From Kofleriaceae bacterium (GTDB lineage: Bacteria > Myxococcota_A > Polyangia > Haliangiales > Haliangiaceae), in NCBI GenBank assembly GCA_020633495.1, contig JACKDR010000010.1, positions 62,001-126,000 on the forward strand: a DNA stretch of 64,000 bases, given 5' to 3'. Positions 51,553-60,800 of the stretch are shown here, piece after piece; the stretch's first letter is position 1, and each line of letters begins with the position of its first letter. A program made the translations under genes and the position numbers. Under the pieces are notes generated by a model. The model did no database searches. It saw nothing but the letters and a program-made list of their open reading frames with translations, and was not told where the DNA came from.

Positions 51553-52566
51553 ATGGACTTCTTCCAGCTTGCCGCACAGGGCCTGTCGAGCGTCGAGCAC
51601 GCGATCGATCCCGCGATGGCGGCGGTCACACCGGGGCAGGTCACGGGCCCGGGCCGCGCGGCCCCGACCATCGACGGCACCCCGGAGGGTGTGCTCGGCC
51701 ACCTCGGCCAGCTGGCCGGCGACTTCGGCCGCGGCCTGTCGCAGGAGGGCCTGTCGGGCATCTTCGATCCGATCGGCATGCTGGATCGCCAGGAGGCCCA
51801 GCGCGAGCTGCGCGGCAACTTCGACATCATCGATCCCGCGCACCCGCCGGCGCCCGGCACCGCCGCGCCCAACCAGATCTCGGAGGAGGAGTTCGAGCGC
51901 ACGGCGCGGCTGTACTCGGACATCCGGCTCGATCGCACCCACATGCACTTCGGCATCGACGAGATGACCGACGCCGACCAGGGCCAGTACCAGCGCGACA
52001 TGATGGGCCAGATCGGCCGCATCCTGCAGACCGGCACCGGCCGCGAGATGATCGACGGGCTCGCCCACAACCCGCTCGATCACGACCTCACGTTCCACGC
52101 CCACCGCGACGCCAGCGGCGCGATCGACAACAGCAACGCCAACGCCGAGCCCACCACCACCGAGGCCGACGCCTCGACCCCGGGCGTCGGCGCCAGCGTC
52201 GATCTCAACATCAACCCCGGCAACGACAGCACGATCGTCGGGCGCGCCACCGACCCGTGGCGCGACCAGCGCGGCGACGTCACGCTGTTCCACGAGATGA
52301 CCCACGCCTGGCACGAGCTGCGCGGCACCGACGACGCCAGCGGCCCGGTCACCGCGCCCGGGCTCGGCGGCTCGACGCGCGACGCCGATCGCGGCGACAT
52401 CCAGGCCTGGGAGCACCAGGCGGTCGGCCTCGGCGCCCACGCCGGCGACACCTCGCCCAACGAGAACAGCTACCGACGCGAGCGGGCCCGGATCGGCGCC
52501 GCCGGCGGCGCCGGGGTGGTCCCGGGTGACGTCGGCATGCCCCTGCGCGGCGACTACGCGCCCTGA
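51553..52566 (+). CDS. M91-like (NleD-type) zinc metallopeptidase, putative effector
   Basis: A 337-aa protein without a signal peptide or membrane segment. The zinc motif is TLFHEMTHAWHELRG, with HExxH at residues 247-251. Downstream, IQAWEHQAVGLG (Glu287 a possible third ligand) and SPNENSYRRERARIG plus MPLRGDYAP match the layout of peptidase family M91 ('effector protein' family, including NleD of pathogenic E. coli). A preceding RTHMHFGIDEMTDADQGQYQ region and repeated Asn/Gly pieces (DLNINPGND) fit the same family. The first 100 residues look like a separate leader domain (GHLGQLAGDFGRGLSQEGLS) that could direct secretion. A GGAAGG and a CAGGGA precede ATG 51553. NleD-type enzymes cleave kinases in host cells; target and delivery route here are unknown. 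Confidence 0.72.
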   Translation: MDFFQLAAQGLSSVEHAIDPAMAAVTPGQVTGPGRAAPTIDGTPEGVLGHLGQLAGDFGRGLSQEGLSGIFDPIGMLDRQEAQRELRGNFDIIDPAHPPAPGTAAPNQISEEEFERTARLYSDIRLDRTHMHFGIDEMTDADQGQYQRDMMGQIGRILQTGTGREMIDGLAHNPLDHDLTFHAHRDASGAIDNSNANAEPTTTEADASTPGVGASVDLNINPGNDSTIVGRATDPWRDQRGDVTLFHEMTHAWHELRGTDDASGPVTAPGLGGSTRDADRGDIQAWEHQAVGLGAHAGDTSPNENSYRRERARIGAAGGAGVVPGDVGMPLRGDYAP

Positions 52567-52579
52567 GCCGGGGCGACGG

Positions 52580-52611
52580 ACCGCCCTGGCGCCTCGACTA
52601 GCCAGGGCGGT
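52580..52611. terminator. Strong hairpin after the M91-like gene
   Basis: CCGCCCTGGC (52581-52590) and GCCAGGGCGG (52601-52610) pair perfectly, and the flanking A-T extends the stem to 11 bp around a 10-nt loop. It begins 13 nt after the stop codon. Only TT follows, so it is a likely but not textbook terminator. Confidence 0.6.
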
Positions 52612-52634
52612 TCTGAGGGCCAATTCGGCCTTCG

Positions 52635-54398
52635 ATGACGATGGTGCTTGTGCCGGAGGCGGCGCCCGGGTACTCGGTCGCAATGCCGTTTCCGCCCGCC
52701 CATCCTGGTCTGCTCCGCGCCATCGCCGCGCGCGGCTACACCGAGCCGACGCCGGTCCAGGCCGCGGTGCTGGACCCGGCGGCGACCGGGCGTGACCTGC
52801 TGGTCTCGGCGCAGACCGGCTCGGGCAAGACCGCGGCCTACGGCCTGGCCTTCGCCCACACGCTGCTCGGCGACGAGCCGCGGTTCGCCACCGCCGCGCC
52901 GGTGCTGGCGCTGGTGATCGCGCCGACCCGCGAGCTCGCGCTCCAGGTCCAGCGCGAGCTGGGCTGGCTGTACGCCGAGACCGGCGCCCGCATCGTCACC
53001 TGCGTCGGCGGCATGGACATCCGTCGCGAGCAGCGCGAGCTGCAGCGCGGCGCGACGATCGTCGTCGGCACGCCGGGCCGGCTCCGCGACCACCTCGAGC
53101 GCGGCCAGCTCGATCTGTCGCAGCTCGCGGTGGTCGTGCTCGACGAGGCCGACGAGATGCTCGACCTCGGCTTCCGCGAGGACCTCGAGGCGATCCTCGA
53201 GGGCGCGCCGACCGAGCGCCGCACGCTGCTGTTCTCGGCGACCTTGCCGCGCGGCATCGTCAGCCTGGCCAAGCAGTTCCAGCGCAGCGCCCTGCGCATC
53301 GCCACCACCAACGAGGCCGAGCCGCACGGCGACATCGAGTACCGCGCGGTCACGATCGTCCCGCGCGAGCGCGACATCACCGTCGTCAACCTGCTGCGCT
53401 ACTTCGAGGTCCGCGGCGCGCTGGTGTTCTGCGCCACCCGCGAGGGCGTCAACCACCTCTACGCCAACCTGCTCGAGCGCGGCTTCTCGGTGGTCGGGCT
53501 GTCGGGCGAGCTGAGCCAGAACGAGCGGACCCGCGCGCTGCAGGCGCTGCGCGACGGCCGCGCCCGGGTCTGCGTCGCCACCGACGTCGCCGCCCGCGGC
53601 CTCGACCTGCCCGACCTCGGCCTGGTCATCCACGCCGACCTGCCGGGCAACCCCGAGGTCCTCAAGCACCGCAGCGGCCGCACCGGCCGCGCCGGCCGCA
53701 AGGGCACCGCGGTGCTGATCGTCCCGACCCAGGCCCGGCGCCACGCCGAGCGCCTGCTCGCCACCGCGCGGGTCCAGGCCGAGTGGTCGTCGCCACCGTC
53801 GTCGGAGCAGATCCGGGCCCGCGATCAGGTCCGCCTGATCGAGGAGATCCTCGCCTACGCCAGCGACGCCTCCGAGGAGGAGACCGCCGCGGCCAAGGCG
53901 GTGCTGGAGCAGCGCACGCCCGAGCAGATCGCCGCCGCGCTGGTCCGCATGCACCGCGGCCAGCAGCCCGCCCCCGAGGAGCTGACCCCGATCGGCGCCG
54001 AGCCGGCGCGGGGCGCCCGGGCGCCGCGGACGCCGCGGGCGAAGCTGGGTGGCGGCGAGCCGATCTGGTACCGCCTCGACATCGGCCGCACCCAGAACGC
54101 CGACCCCAAGTGGCTCATCCCGCTGATCTGCGATCGCGGCGGCGTCACCAAGGACGCGATCGGCGCGATCCGGATCGGCCCGCGCGAGACCCACGTCGAG
54201 ATCGCGGGCGACGCCGCCGCCGGGTTCGCGACCGCGCTCGAGCAGAACGCCGGCAAGGACCGCCGCAACAAGAACGTGCGGTTCGCGCTCGCCGACGGCC
54301 CGCCGCCGGCCCCGAGCTACGCACCGCGCGGCACCCGGCCGCCTCCGCGCGGCACCCGGGCGGCGCCGCGCCGGCCCGTGGGCCGCTCTCAGAAGTAG
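52635..54398 (+). CDS. DEAD-box RNA helicase with DbpA/CsdA-type C-terminal domain
   Basis: A 587-aa ATP-dependent RNA helicase. Motifs in order are ARGYTEPTPVQAAVL (Q motif), AQTGSGKT (I), APTREL (Ia), VGTPGRL (Ib), VVLDEADEMLDLGF (II, DEAD), LFSATLP (III), VFCATR (IV), VATDVAARGLDLP (V) and HRSGRTGRAGR (VI). After a helical segment, residues about 470-550 (PIWYRLDIGRTQNADPKWLI to VEIAGDAAAGFATALEQN) form a DbpA-like RNA-binding domain, known to target ribosomal RNA. The tail is basic and Pro/Arg-rich. It probably acts in ribosome assembly or cold adaptation. The start is uncertain: ATG 52635, 52641 or 52683 are possible, the last giving MPFPPAHPGLL. Its 3' end overlaps the convergent gene by 10 bp. 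Confidence 0.9.
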   Translation: MTMVLVPEAAPGYSVAMPFPPAHPGLLRAIAARGYTEPTPVQAAVLDPAATGRDLLVSAQTGSGKTAAYGLAFAHTLLGDEPRFATAAPVLALVIAPTRELALQVQRELGWLYAETGARIVTCVGGMDIRREQRELQRGATIVVGTPGRLRDHLERGQLDLSQLAVVVLDEADEMLDLGFREDLEAILEGAPTERRTLLFSATLPRGIVSLAKQFQRSALRIATTNEAEPHGDIEYRAVTIVPRERDITVVNLLRYFEVRGALVFCATREGVNHLYANLLERGFSVVGLSGELSQNERTRALQALRDGRARVCVATDVAARGLDLPDLGLVIHADLPGNPEVLKHRSGRTGRAGRKGTAVLIVPTQARRHAERLLATARVQAEWSSPPSSEQIRARDQVRLIEEILAYASDASEEETAAAKAVLEQRTPEQIAAALVRMHRGQQPAPEELTPIGAEPARGARAPRTPRAKLGGGEPIWYRLDIGRTQNADPKWLIPLICDRGGVTKDAIGAIRIGPRETHVEIAGDAAAGFATALEQNAGKDRRNKNVRFALADGPPPAPSYAPRGTRPPPRGTRAAPRRPVGRSQK

Positions 54399-54880
54399 AG
54401 CCGGAAGCCGGCGCCGCCGTCGACGTCGAGGAAGGGGTCGTTGTCGTTGCTGTCGACGAGGACCATCCGCAGCGAGATCTCGAGGTAGAGCTCGACCGGG
54501 CTGCGCCGGAACTGGAACGCCAGCTCGAACGGCGCCCGGGCCGCGACGTTGAGGTCGTTGCCGAAGTCGCCGCCGTCGTCGAAGATCGCGCCGCCGATGC
54601 CGAGCCGGAACGGGATCAGCACCGACGAGCCGCGGGCCACGAACGGGGTCGCGAGGAAGGTGACGTGGGCGTAGCCGCCGCGGCCGCGGTCGCGGTTCCA
54701 GTCGTCGACGCCGAGCAGCACCTCCAGCGCGGTGCGCGGCTTGAGGTCGGCCTTGACCGTGAACCCCAGCGGCCGGCCGAGGAACAGGCCGACGCCGACG
54801 CCGGCGTGGGCCGGCGCGGCGGAGCCGGCGAGCACGGTGGCGGCGACGACCAGCGGGAGCGTCCAGCGCAGGGAAGGCAT
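54389..54880 (-). CDS. Small exported beta-rich protein
   Basis: A 163-aa protein. A cleavable signal (MPSLRWTLPLVVAATVLAGSAAPAHA) is followed by glycine- and aromatic-rich alternating strands: GVGVGLFLGRPLGFTVKADL, TALEVLLGVDDWNRDRG, AHVTFLATPFVARG, VLIPFRLGIGGAIFDDG, ELAFQFRRSPVELYLEISL. It ends GGAGFRLYF, a C-terminal aromatic typical of outer-membrane barrels. The strands suggest an eight-stranded barrel similar to small OmpA/OmpW-like proteins, but I do not recognise a family. ATG 54880 is used, 6 nt after TACGAT. The stop overlaps the 3' end of the helicase gene on the opposite strand. Confidence 0.7.
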   Translation of the reverse strand: MPSLRWTLPLVVAATVLAGSAAPAHAGVGVGLFLGRPLGFTVKADLKPRTALEVLLGVDDWNRDRGRGGYAHVTFLATPFVARGSSVLIPFRLGIGGAIFDDGGDFGNDLNVAARAPFELAFQFRRSPVELYLEISLRMVLVDSNDNDPFLDVDGGAGFRLYF

Positions 54881-54886
54881 GCGCCG

Positions 54887-54892
54887 ATCGTA
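54887..54892 (-). promoter_or_regulatory. Leaderless-type -10 box, TACGAT
   Basis: TACGAT lies 6 nt before ATG 54880, without a Shine-Dalgarno. Confidence 0.5.
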
Positions 54893-55016
54893 CGCCAGGC
54901 GCGGCCGCGCATCGACCGCCCGCGGGTTGGTGAGCCAGGGCGCGCGCATCACGGCGCGCGTGCCGTGCGCGCATGTGCGGGCACCGGGGCGACCGGCGCA
55001 CCTCGTGGCGCGCGGG

Positions 55017-56717
55017 TCAGCGCGCGTCGAAGCTCACCCCGAGGCGGAGCGCGACGCCGCGGGGATCGACGTCGACCGACATCACGAGGAACGAGACGTT
55101 CCGGTAGAACTGCGTGACCATCCCGGAGTCGCCGCCGGGCAGCGTGCTGGTGGCGCCCGAGAGCTCGAGGATGCGCAGCACGTCGTAGCCGATCAGCAGC
55201 AGGGGCGAACGCCCGGCGACCTCGCGGTCACCGGCGCCCGCGACCTCGTGCTCGACCGCGGCGAGCGCGGCCGGGCCGGTGGCGAAGCCGAGCAGCCGGC
55301 CGCGCCGCGCGATCGCGACGTCGCCGAGCCACGACACCTGGAAGCCCGCGGTCGACACCACCACCGGCGCGCCGTCGTCGGCGACCGCGGCGAGCTGGGG
55401 CACCACCGACGCCGCCGCGTCGACCAGCGGCGCCGTCGAGCCGGCGACGACGACGCCGTGCGCGAGCACGTGGGCGCCGCTCGGATCGACCTCGACGTCG
55501 TCGAGGGTGACCCGGCCGCCGAGCACCTCGTCGAGCGGCGGCGGGATCTGGGTGCGGATCTGGAACGCGAGCTGACCGGCGAGCCGGTCCAGCGACCGCA
55601 GCGCCGGGCACCGGAAGGGATGGGCGCCGAGCAGGTCCTGGGTCCGCCCCAGGATCACCGCCGCGGCCTGCAGGTCGAGGCCGCCGCCGACCACGGCCAG
55701 CGGATGCCCGGCCGCGGCGTCGGCGAGGCCGGGCACCTCGACGCGCACCGCCTCGAGGGCGTCGACGATGGCCGGATCGACGACCGCGCGCAGGATCGTG
55801 ACCATGCCGCGGGCGTCGAGCTGCTCGTAGCCGAAGACCAGGCGCGGCACCAGCGCGGCCAGCCGCGCGGCGTCGCCGTCGCACGCCGGGTCGATCCCGG
55901 TCACCGGGCCGAGCGCCGCGATCAACCCGGCGGTGTCGACGGTCCCGATCATGTGGGGCAGCAGGCCGTGGTCGTGCTCGAGGCGGGTCAGCGCGCCGCT
56001 GTCGCCCAGCGAGCGCGACGGCAGGTCCTCACCGAGGACGTGGCGGAGGTAGCGCTCCTCGTCGGCCGCGGGGTAGATCGCCGCCGCGATCTCGGTGGTC
56101 GAGGGGAACGCGATCGCCAGGTGCACCGTGTCGGTCAGCTCGATCTGGAGCAGGAGCTGGTCGGCACGGTGGCTGACGCTGTAGTGCATCTGTGCCCGGC
56201 CCACGAGCCCGGTCAGCGTGTCGAACAGGCGACCGCTGTCGGCGACCTCGGCGCGCAGCGCGGGGTACAGCGGCAGCCCGTAGACCACGAGGCGCGGCCG
56301 CTTGCCGAGGCCCATGCGGTCGGCGACCTCTCCGGACGGCATCCCGCGCAGGGTGTCGAGGTAGCCCATCCACAGGTTCTCCAGCGGCGTCCGGTGCGGG
56401 TTCGCCCGCAGGGCCTGGAGCGCCGGGTCGTAGATCCCGCTGTCGGCGCCGACCGAGGGGATCAGCAGATCGTAGATCTGCTCGGGGATCGGCTCGAGCA
56501 TGGCCAGCACCCACGGCGCGTCGGCCGGGACGTGACGCAGCATCGGGTCGGCCGGGGGCGCCTCCGGCGCGACCGGGGCCGCCGCCGGGGTGGCGCCGTG
56601 GGCGCCGCAGCCGACGGCCAGCAGCAGCCCGAGGATCATCGCGATCGCCGGCGCGATCGTCGACGACCGCGCCGACGACAGATCACGCCCACACACTCGA
56701 TACGTCGCACTCACCAT
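55017..56717 (-). CDS. Hypothetical lipoprotein, 566 aa
   Basis: The function is not recognised. A hydrophobic signal (PAIAMILGLLLAVGC) ends in a lipobox at about Cys37. The mature protein begins with MLRHVPADAPWVLAMLEPIP, a pattern seen in DUF3352-like proteins in which a 'P.d....v' start is followed by repeated alpha/beta modules. Two similar halves may exist (LARAD-type strand-helix repeats such as LLLQIELTDTVHLAIAFPST and VVVSTAGFQVSWLGDVAIAR), suggesting internal duplication. No catalytic motif is visible. The start is ATG 56717 (GTG 56714 also possible), 9 nt after TAGGCT. It lies upstream of the small beta-rich protein gene on the same strand but 137 bp away. Confidence 0.65.
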   Translation of the reverse strand: MVSATYRVCGRDLSSARSSTIAPAIAMILGLLLAVGCGAHGATPAAAPVAPEAPPADPMLRHVPADAPWVLAMLEPIPEQIYDLLIPSVGADSGIYDPALQALRANPHRTPLENLWMGYLDTLRGMPSGEVADRMGLGKRPRLVVYGLPLYPALRAEVADSGRLFDTLTGLVGRAQMHYSVSHRADQLLLQIELTDTVHLAIAFPSTTEIAAAIYPAADEERYLRHVLGEDLPSRSLGDSGALTRLEHDHGLLPHMIGTVDTAGLIAALGPVTGIDPACDGDAARLAALVPRLVFGYEQLDARGMVTILRAVVDPAIVDALEAVRVEVPGLADAAAGHPLAVVGGGLDLQAAAVILGRTQDLLGAHPFRCPALRSLDRLAGQLAFQIRTQIPPPLDEVLGGRVTLDDVEVDPSGAHVLAHGVVVAGSTAPLVDAAASVVPQLAAVADDGAPVVVSTAGFQVSWLGDVAIARRGRLLGFATGPAALAAVEHEVAGAGDREVAGRSPLLLIGYDVLRILELSGATSTLPGGDSGMVTQFYRNVSFLVMSVDVDPRGVALRLGVSFDAR

Positions 56718-56726
56718 GACGGGCGC

Positions 56727-56732
56727 AGCCTA
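56727..56732 (-). promoter_or_regulatory. Leaderless-type -10 box, TAGGCT
   Basis: TAGGCT lies 9 nt before ATG 56717; no Shine-Dalgarno intervenes. Confidence 0.45.
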
Positions 56733-56809
56733 CTCGCCGCGCCCGTCGGGTCAATCGACAACGTCGCCGTGCCACCCGTTGCCAGGTCGCCGGGCCCGGC
56801 GACGCCGGC

Positions 56810-57751
56810 TCACGCCGGCTTGCGGAACACCAGGACGAAGCGGTCGCTGGTGCCGCGCTTGTCGCCGGAGGCGCCCGGCGCCGCGTTCCAGTCGTGGTGG
56901 TCGTCGGGGTTGCGCAGGAAGTCGCCCTCGCGATCGAGCACGAAGCCGGCGGCCTCGACGTCCTTGACGACCTCGCTCTCCTCGATGCGGTGCAGGGTCT
57001 TGACCGCGGTGGCGCCGGCGCCCGGCGCCGCGGCGTGATCGATGATCGCGTACTGCCCGCCGGGCGCGAGCGCCGCGAAGATCGCCGCGTTCATCTTGGC
57101 CCGGTCGGCCTCCATCCAGTAGAAGTCATGATAGACGAGGTGCGCGACGACGAGGTCGAGGTCCTTGGCCTCGGGCGGCAGCGGATCCTCGAGCTCGCGA
57201 TCGGCGCGGACGACGCGCTCCAGGCCGGGCCGGGCCAGGCGCTCGCTCCACGCCTTCTCGGCGAACTTCTCGAGCACGAACTTGCTGTTCTCGCCGTAGA
57301 CGGTGCCGTCGGCGCCGACCACGCGCGCCAGCAGCTCCGAGGTGTAGCCACCGCCGGCCATGAGCTCGGCGACCTTCATGCCGGGCGCGACGCCGAGGAA
57401 GGCGAGGATCTCGGCGGGGTGACGACCGGCGTCGAGGGCGCGATCGGCCTCGGGGCGATCCGGCGAGTCGACCGCGGCCTGGATCGCCGGCGGGATCGGG
57501 ATCGCGGCCGGCGGCGTCGCGGCGGTGCCGCTGCCCGCGGCCGTGCCGCTGCCCGCCGCGGTGCCGCTGCCCGCGGTCGTGGCGGTGCCAGCGGCGCTGC
57601 CGGTGCCAGCGGCGGCGGCGGTGCCGGCCGCGCTGCCGGCCGCGGGCGCCTTGGCCTCGTCCTTCTTGCACGCGGGGACCGCGAGCAACGCCGCGGCGGT
57701 GAGCGCCAGGACCCAGGGACGGACCGGACGCGGGGACATCTTGCTCTGCAT
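56810..57751 (-). CDS. Exported class I methyltransferase-like lipoprotein (COG4798-like)
   Basis: A 313-aa protein. The signal RPWVLALTAAALLAVPAC ends in a lipobox. A repetitive linker of Gly-Thr-Ala-Ala-Gly-Ser units spans about residues 38-80. The C-terminal 220 residues resemble a predicted SAM methyltransferase: PEADRALDAGRHPAEILAFL, then VAPGMKVAELMAGGGYTSEL (glycine loop of motif I), VVGADGTVYGENSKFVLEKF (motif II), DLDLVVAHLVYHDFYWMEAD and FAALAPGGQYAIIDHAAAPG (motifs IV-V). It is odd that a SAM-type enzyme should be outside the cytoplasm, where SAM is not expected. It may use another ligand, or be retained. The start is ATG 57751. Confidence 0.78.
   Translation of the reverse strand: MQSKMSPRPVRPWVLALTAAALLAVPACKKDEAKAPAAGSAAGTAAAAGTGSAAGTATTAGSGTAAGSGTAAGSGTAATPPAAIPIPPAIQAAVDSPDRPEADRALDAGRHPAEILAFLGVAPGMKVAELMAGGGYTSELLARVVGADGTVYGENSKFVLEKFAEKAWSERLARPGLERVVRADRELEDPLPPEAKDLDLVVAHLVYHDFYWMEADRAKMNAAIFAALAPGGQYAIIDHAAAPGAGATAVKTLHRIEESEVVKDVEAAGFVLDREGDFLRNPDDHHDWNAAPGASGDKRGTSDRFVLVFRKPA
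57522..57575 (-). repeat. Three 18-bp tandem units in the linker
   Basis: Units 57522-57539, 57540-57557 and 57558-57575 differ at few positions and encode Gly/Ser/Thr/Ala repeats in the methyltransferase lipoprotein; degenerate copies continue to about 57650. Confidence 0.75.
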
Positions 57752-57757
57752 CCGCGC

Positions 57758-57763
57758 ACTCTA
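57758..57763 (-). promoter_or_regulatory. Leaderless-type -10 box, TAGAGT
   Basis: TAGAGT lies 6 nt before ATG 57751, with no Shine-Dalgarno. Confidence 0.5.
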
Positions 57764-57825
57764 GCCCGAAGCCCCGCGGCGGCGACCCCGACGCGCCGCC
57801 GCGCGCCGCGACCCGCCCCGGCCGG

Positions 57826-60800
57826 CTACGGCGCCGCCAGCCCGGCGGCGATCGTCGCGGCCAGGGTGTCGTCGGCGGCGAACGCGGCGCCCCACGCCTC
57901 GGCGACCGCGCCGTAGCCGGCGTCGTCGAGGCCGTGCCGGGCCAGCGCCTCGGCCGGCCGCAGCGCCGCGAGGTCGCGCAGCAGCGCCACGTACGCGGCG
58001 GCGGTCGCGATCGGCGCGCCGGGCACGACGACGCGATCGACGAACGGCGGCGCGGCGTCGGGGGCGTCGCCGAGGACGACGCCGCCGCGGGCGCGGAACT
58101 CCTGGTAGAAGGCGTCGCGGGTCATCCGATCGCCGAGCGCCGGCACCGGATCGCGCGGGAACAGCGCCTGCTCGCGGACGTCGAGCGCCCAGGCCCGGGC
58201 CAGCGCGGCGTCGACGCCGGCGACGCCGACCGCGGCGTCGACGATGCGCAGCGCGGCGGCGCGCGCCCGCTCGGTGACCTCGAGCCGGTTCTCCGACGAG
58301 AACCGGAACCGCGCCGCGCGCAGCGCCGCGCCCCGCACCTTCCAGTCGGGGTCGTCGAGCTGCGCGGCGGCGCCGGCGAGGTCGCCGTCCTCGAGCTGCG
58401 CGAAGATCGGCGCCCGCGCCGGCCCGACCGGGCCCAGCGGCGGCACCTCGAGCTGCTGGTGGGCGCGCGCCCGCGCCAGCGTCGCGGCGAACGCCTCGGT
58501 GTTGTCGGGCAGCGGGTTCTGCGCCACCGCGCGCTCGGCCAGCGCCACCGCCTCGTCGAAGCGGCCCAGCCCGATGTAGCAGCACGCCAGGTGGTTCCAG
58601 CCGTTGGTCAGCCACATGACGTCGTCGCCGGCGATCCGGATCAGGTCGCCGGCGATGCGCTCGAGCGTGGCGTGGTCGCCGACCTCGTCGAGGACGCCGG
58701 CGTAGGCGTTGAGCTGCGAGGCGTCGAACGCGTCGGGATCGAGCTGGTAGGCCAGGGCGTAGGCCTTGACCGTGCGCGGGTTGTCCATCGCGGCGTAGAC
58801 GACGCCGCCGTAGGTCAGCCACTGGTCGGCGCGCACGTACCAGCGGCTGGCGAAGTCGAGGACCTCGAGGGCCTGGGGCAGGCGGCCGGTCTGGTACAGC
58901 GTGCCCGACAGGATCTGGGTCGCCTGGTCCGGCGTCGCCCGGGTCAGGTGGGTGAGCGCGTCGAGGACCTCGCCCTGGATCGCGAGCGCCAGGCCGACGT
59001 TGCGGTGGCCCTCGGCGTTGTGGGGATCCATGGCCAGCGCCCAGCGTCCGAGCCGCGCCGCGCGCGCGCCGTCGCCGCGCTGCAGCGCCTCGAAGACGCC
59101 GCCGGCCGCGGCCTGGAACCCGAACGGCACGTCGAGGCCCGACGCCTGCCACGGCCCGGCCAGGGTCTGCAGGTGGCGATCGCGCTCGGCCTCGTCGGCG
59201 GCGTGCAGGCCGTCGCACAGGATCGTCAGCGCGGCCTCGGCGGCGCCGGCGGCGAACAGCGCGCGCGCCGCGGCCACGCACGGCCCGGCGTCGACGCCAC
59301 GCGCCAGGTACGCCGCGGTCGCCAGCCGGTCGATCGCGTCGGCCGCGCCCAGCGCGCCCGCGGCGTGCATCGCCTCGACCGCCTCGGCCCACGGCCCGGC
59401 GCCGTCGCCGCCGGTGTGCCAGGCCAGGCGTGCCAGCAGCGGCTCGGCCGCCGCGGCCCAGCCGTCGCCGCCGGCGCAGCGCAGCGCGGCGGCGTGCCAG
59501 CCCAAGAGCGCGCGCTCCTCGGGGCCGACCAGGCGCGCCGCCACCGCCGGGGTGGCGGCGGCGAACCCGGCGAGGTCGCCGCGGCTCTTGCCGTCGAGAT
59601 CGAGGGCGCGCTCGACGTGATCGAGCCAGGCGTCGACCAGCTCGCCGTCGACGCGCCCGACCAGCGGCTCGATCGCGGCGAGCAGGGCGCGGGCGTCGCC
59701 GTCGGCGAGCTCGGCGCGGTGACGGTGGACCAGCGCCAGCGCCTCGGCGGCGACCGTGCGCAGCGCGCCGGTCAGCGGCGACGGCGTCGCGGTGGTCGCG
59801 GCCAGGTAGCGGCTCAGCGCCTGGGCCGCGACGTAGGCGGCGGCCTGGGCCAGCGCCGCGGCGTCGTCCTCGCTGGCCTCGACGAAGACGACCTGCAGCC
59901 AGCGCGCGACCAGCAGCTCGCCGAGCTGGCGGGCGTCGCCGTGGCCGGCGGCGTGGCCGCCGACGGTGACCTCGGCGAACAGCGCGTCGACCGCGGCGCG
60001 GCTGCGCGTGGTCGCGGCGAACCCGGCGAGCCACGCCGGCTCGAACCCGACCGCCACCGTCGAGCCCAGCGCCCGCGTCACGACCGCGCTGGTCGCGGCC
60101 GCCGGCGCGAAGTCGGCGACGTCGCGGGCCAGCTGGCGCGCCAGCGTCACCGCGCCGGCGTCGAGGCGCGCCGCCAGCGCGGCCTCGAGCTCGGCGAGCG
60201 GCGCCTCGGCCAGCAGCGCCGCGGTGCGTGCGATCGCGGCGTGGTCGTCGCGGCGCGGCCAGCGCAGCGCGACCTGCCACAGCTGCTCGACGCCGCGCCG
60301 CCACGCGCCCGCGATCATCAGCGCGCGCGCCGCGGCCAGGCGCGACCACGGCGTCGCGAAGCCACGGCCCTCGCCGTACTGCGCCCACGCCAGCGGCGCC
60401 TCGTGCTCGCGGCCGAGCGCGACCAGCGCGTCGAGGAAGATCGCGACGTCGACGCCGTCGCCGGGTTCGATGCGGCCGAAGCCCTCGACGGCGCGGGCGT
60501 CGTCGCCGCGGAAGTAGCCCTCGCGGGCGTAGCACCACGCGACCAGCCGGGCCTCGCGGCGCCACCGCTGCAGGATCTTGGTGTGACGCGGCCAGGCGCC
60601 CTCGCGGCCCTCGAGCCGGTTGCCGCGCAGCGCGGTGGCCTCGTCGAGGCGGCCGACCTCGAGGTACGCGGTCGACGCCGCGAGGTCGATCAGGATCTGG
60701 TCCGGGTACCACGGCAGGTGCGGCGCCATCGGGCAGCCGTGACGCCAGCCCGAGGCGTGGGCCTGGGCCAGCCAGGCGCCGGGGCGCTCGGCGCGGCGCA

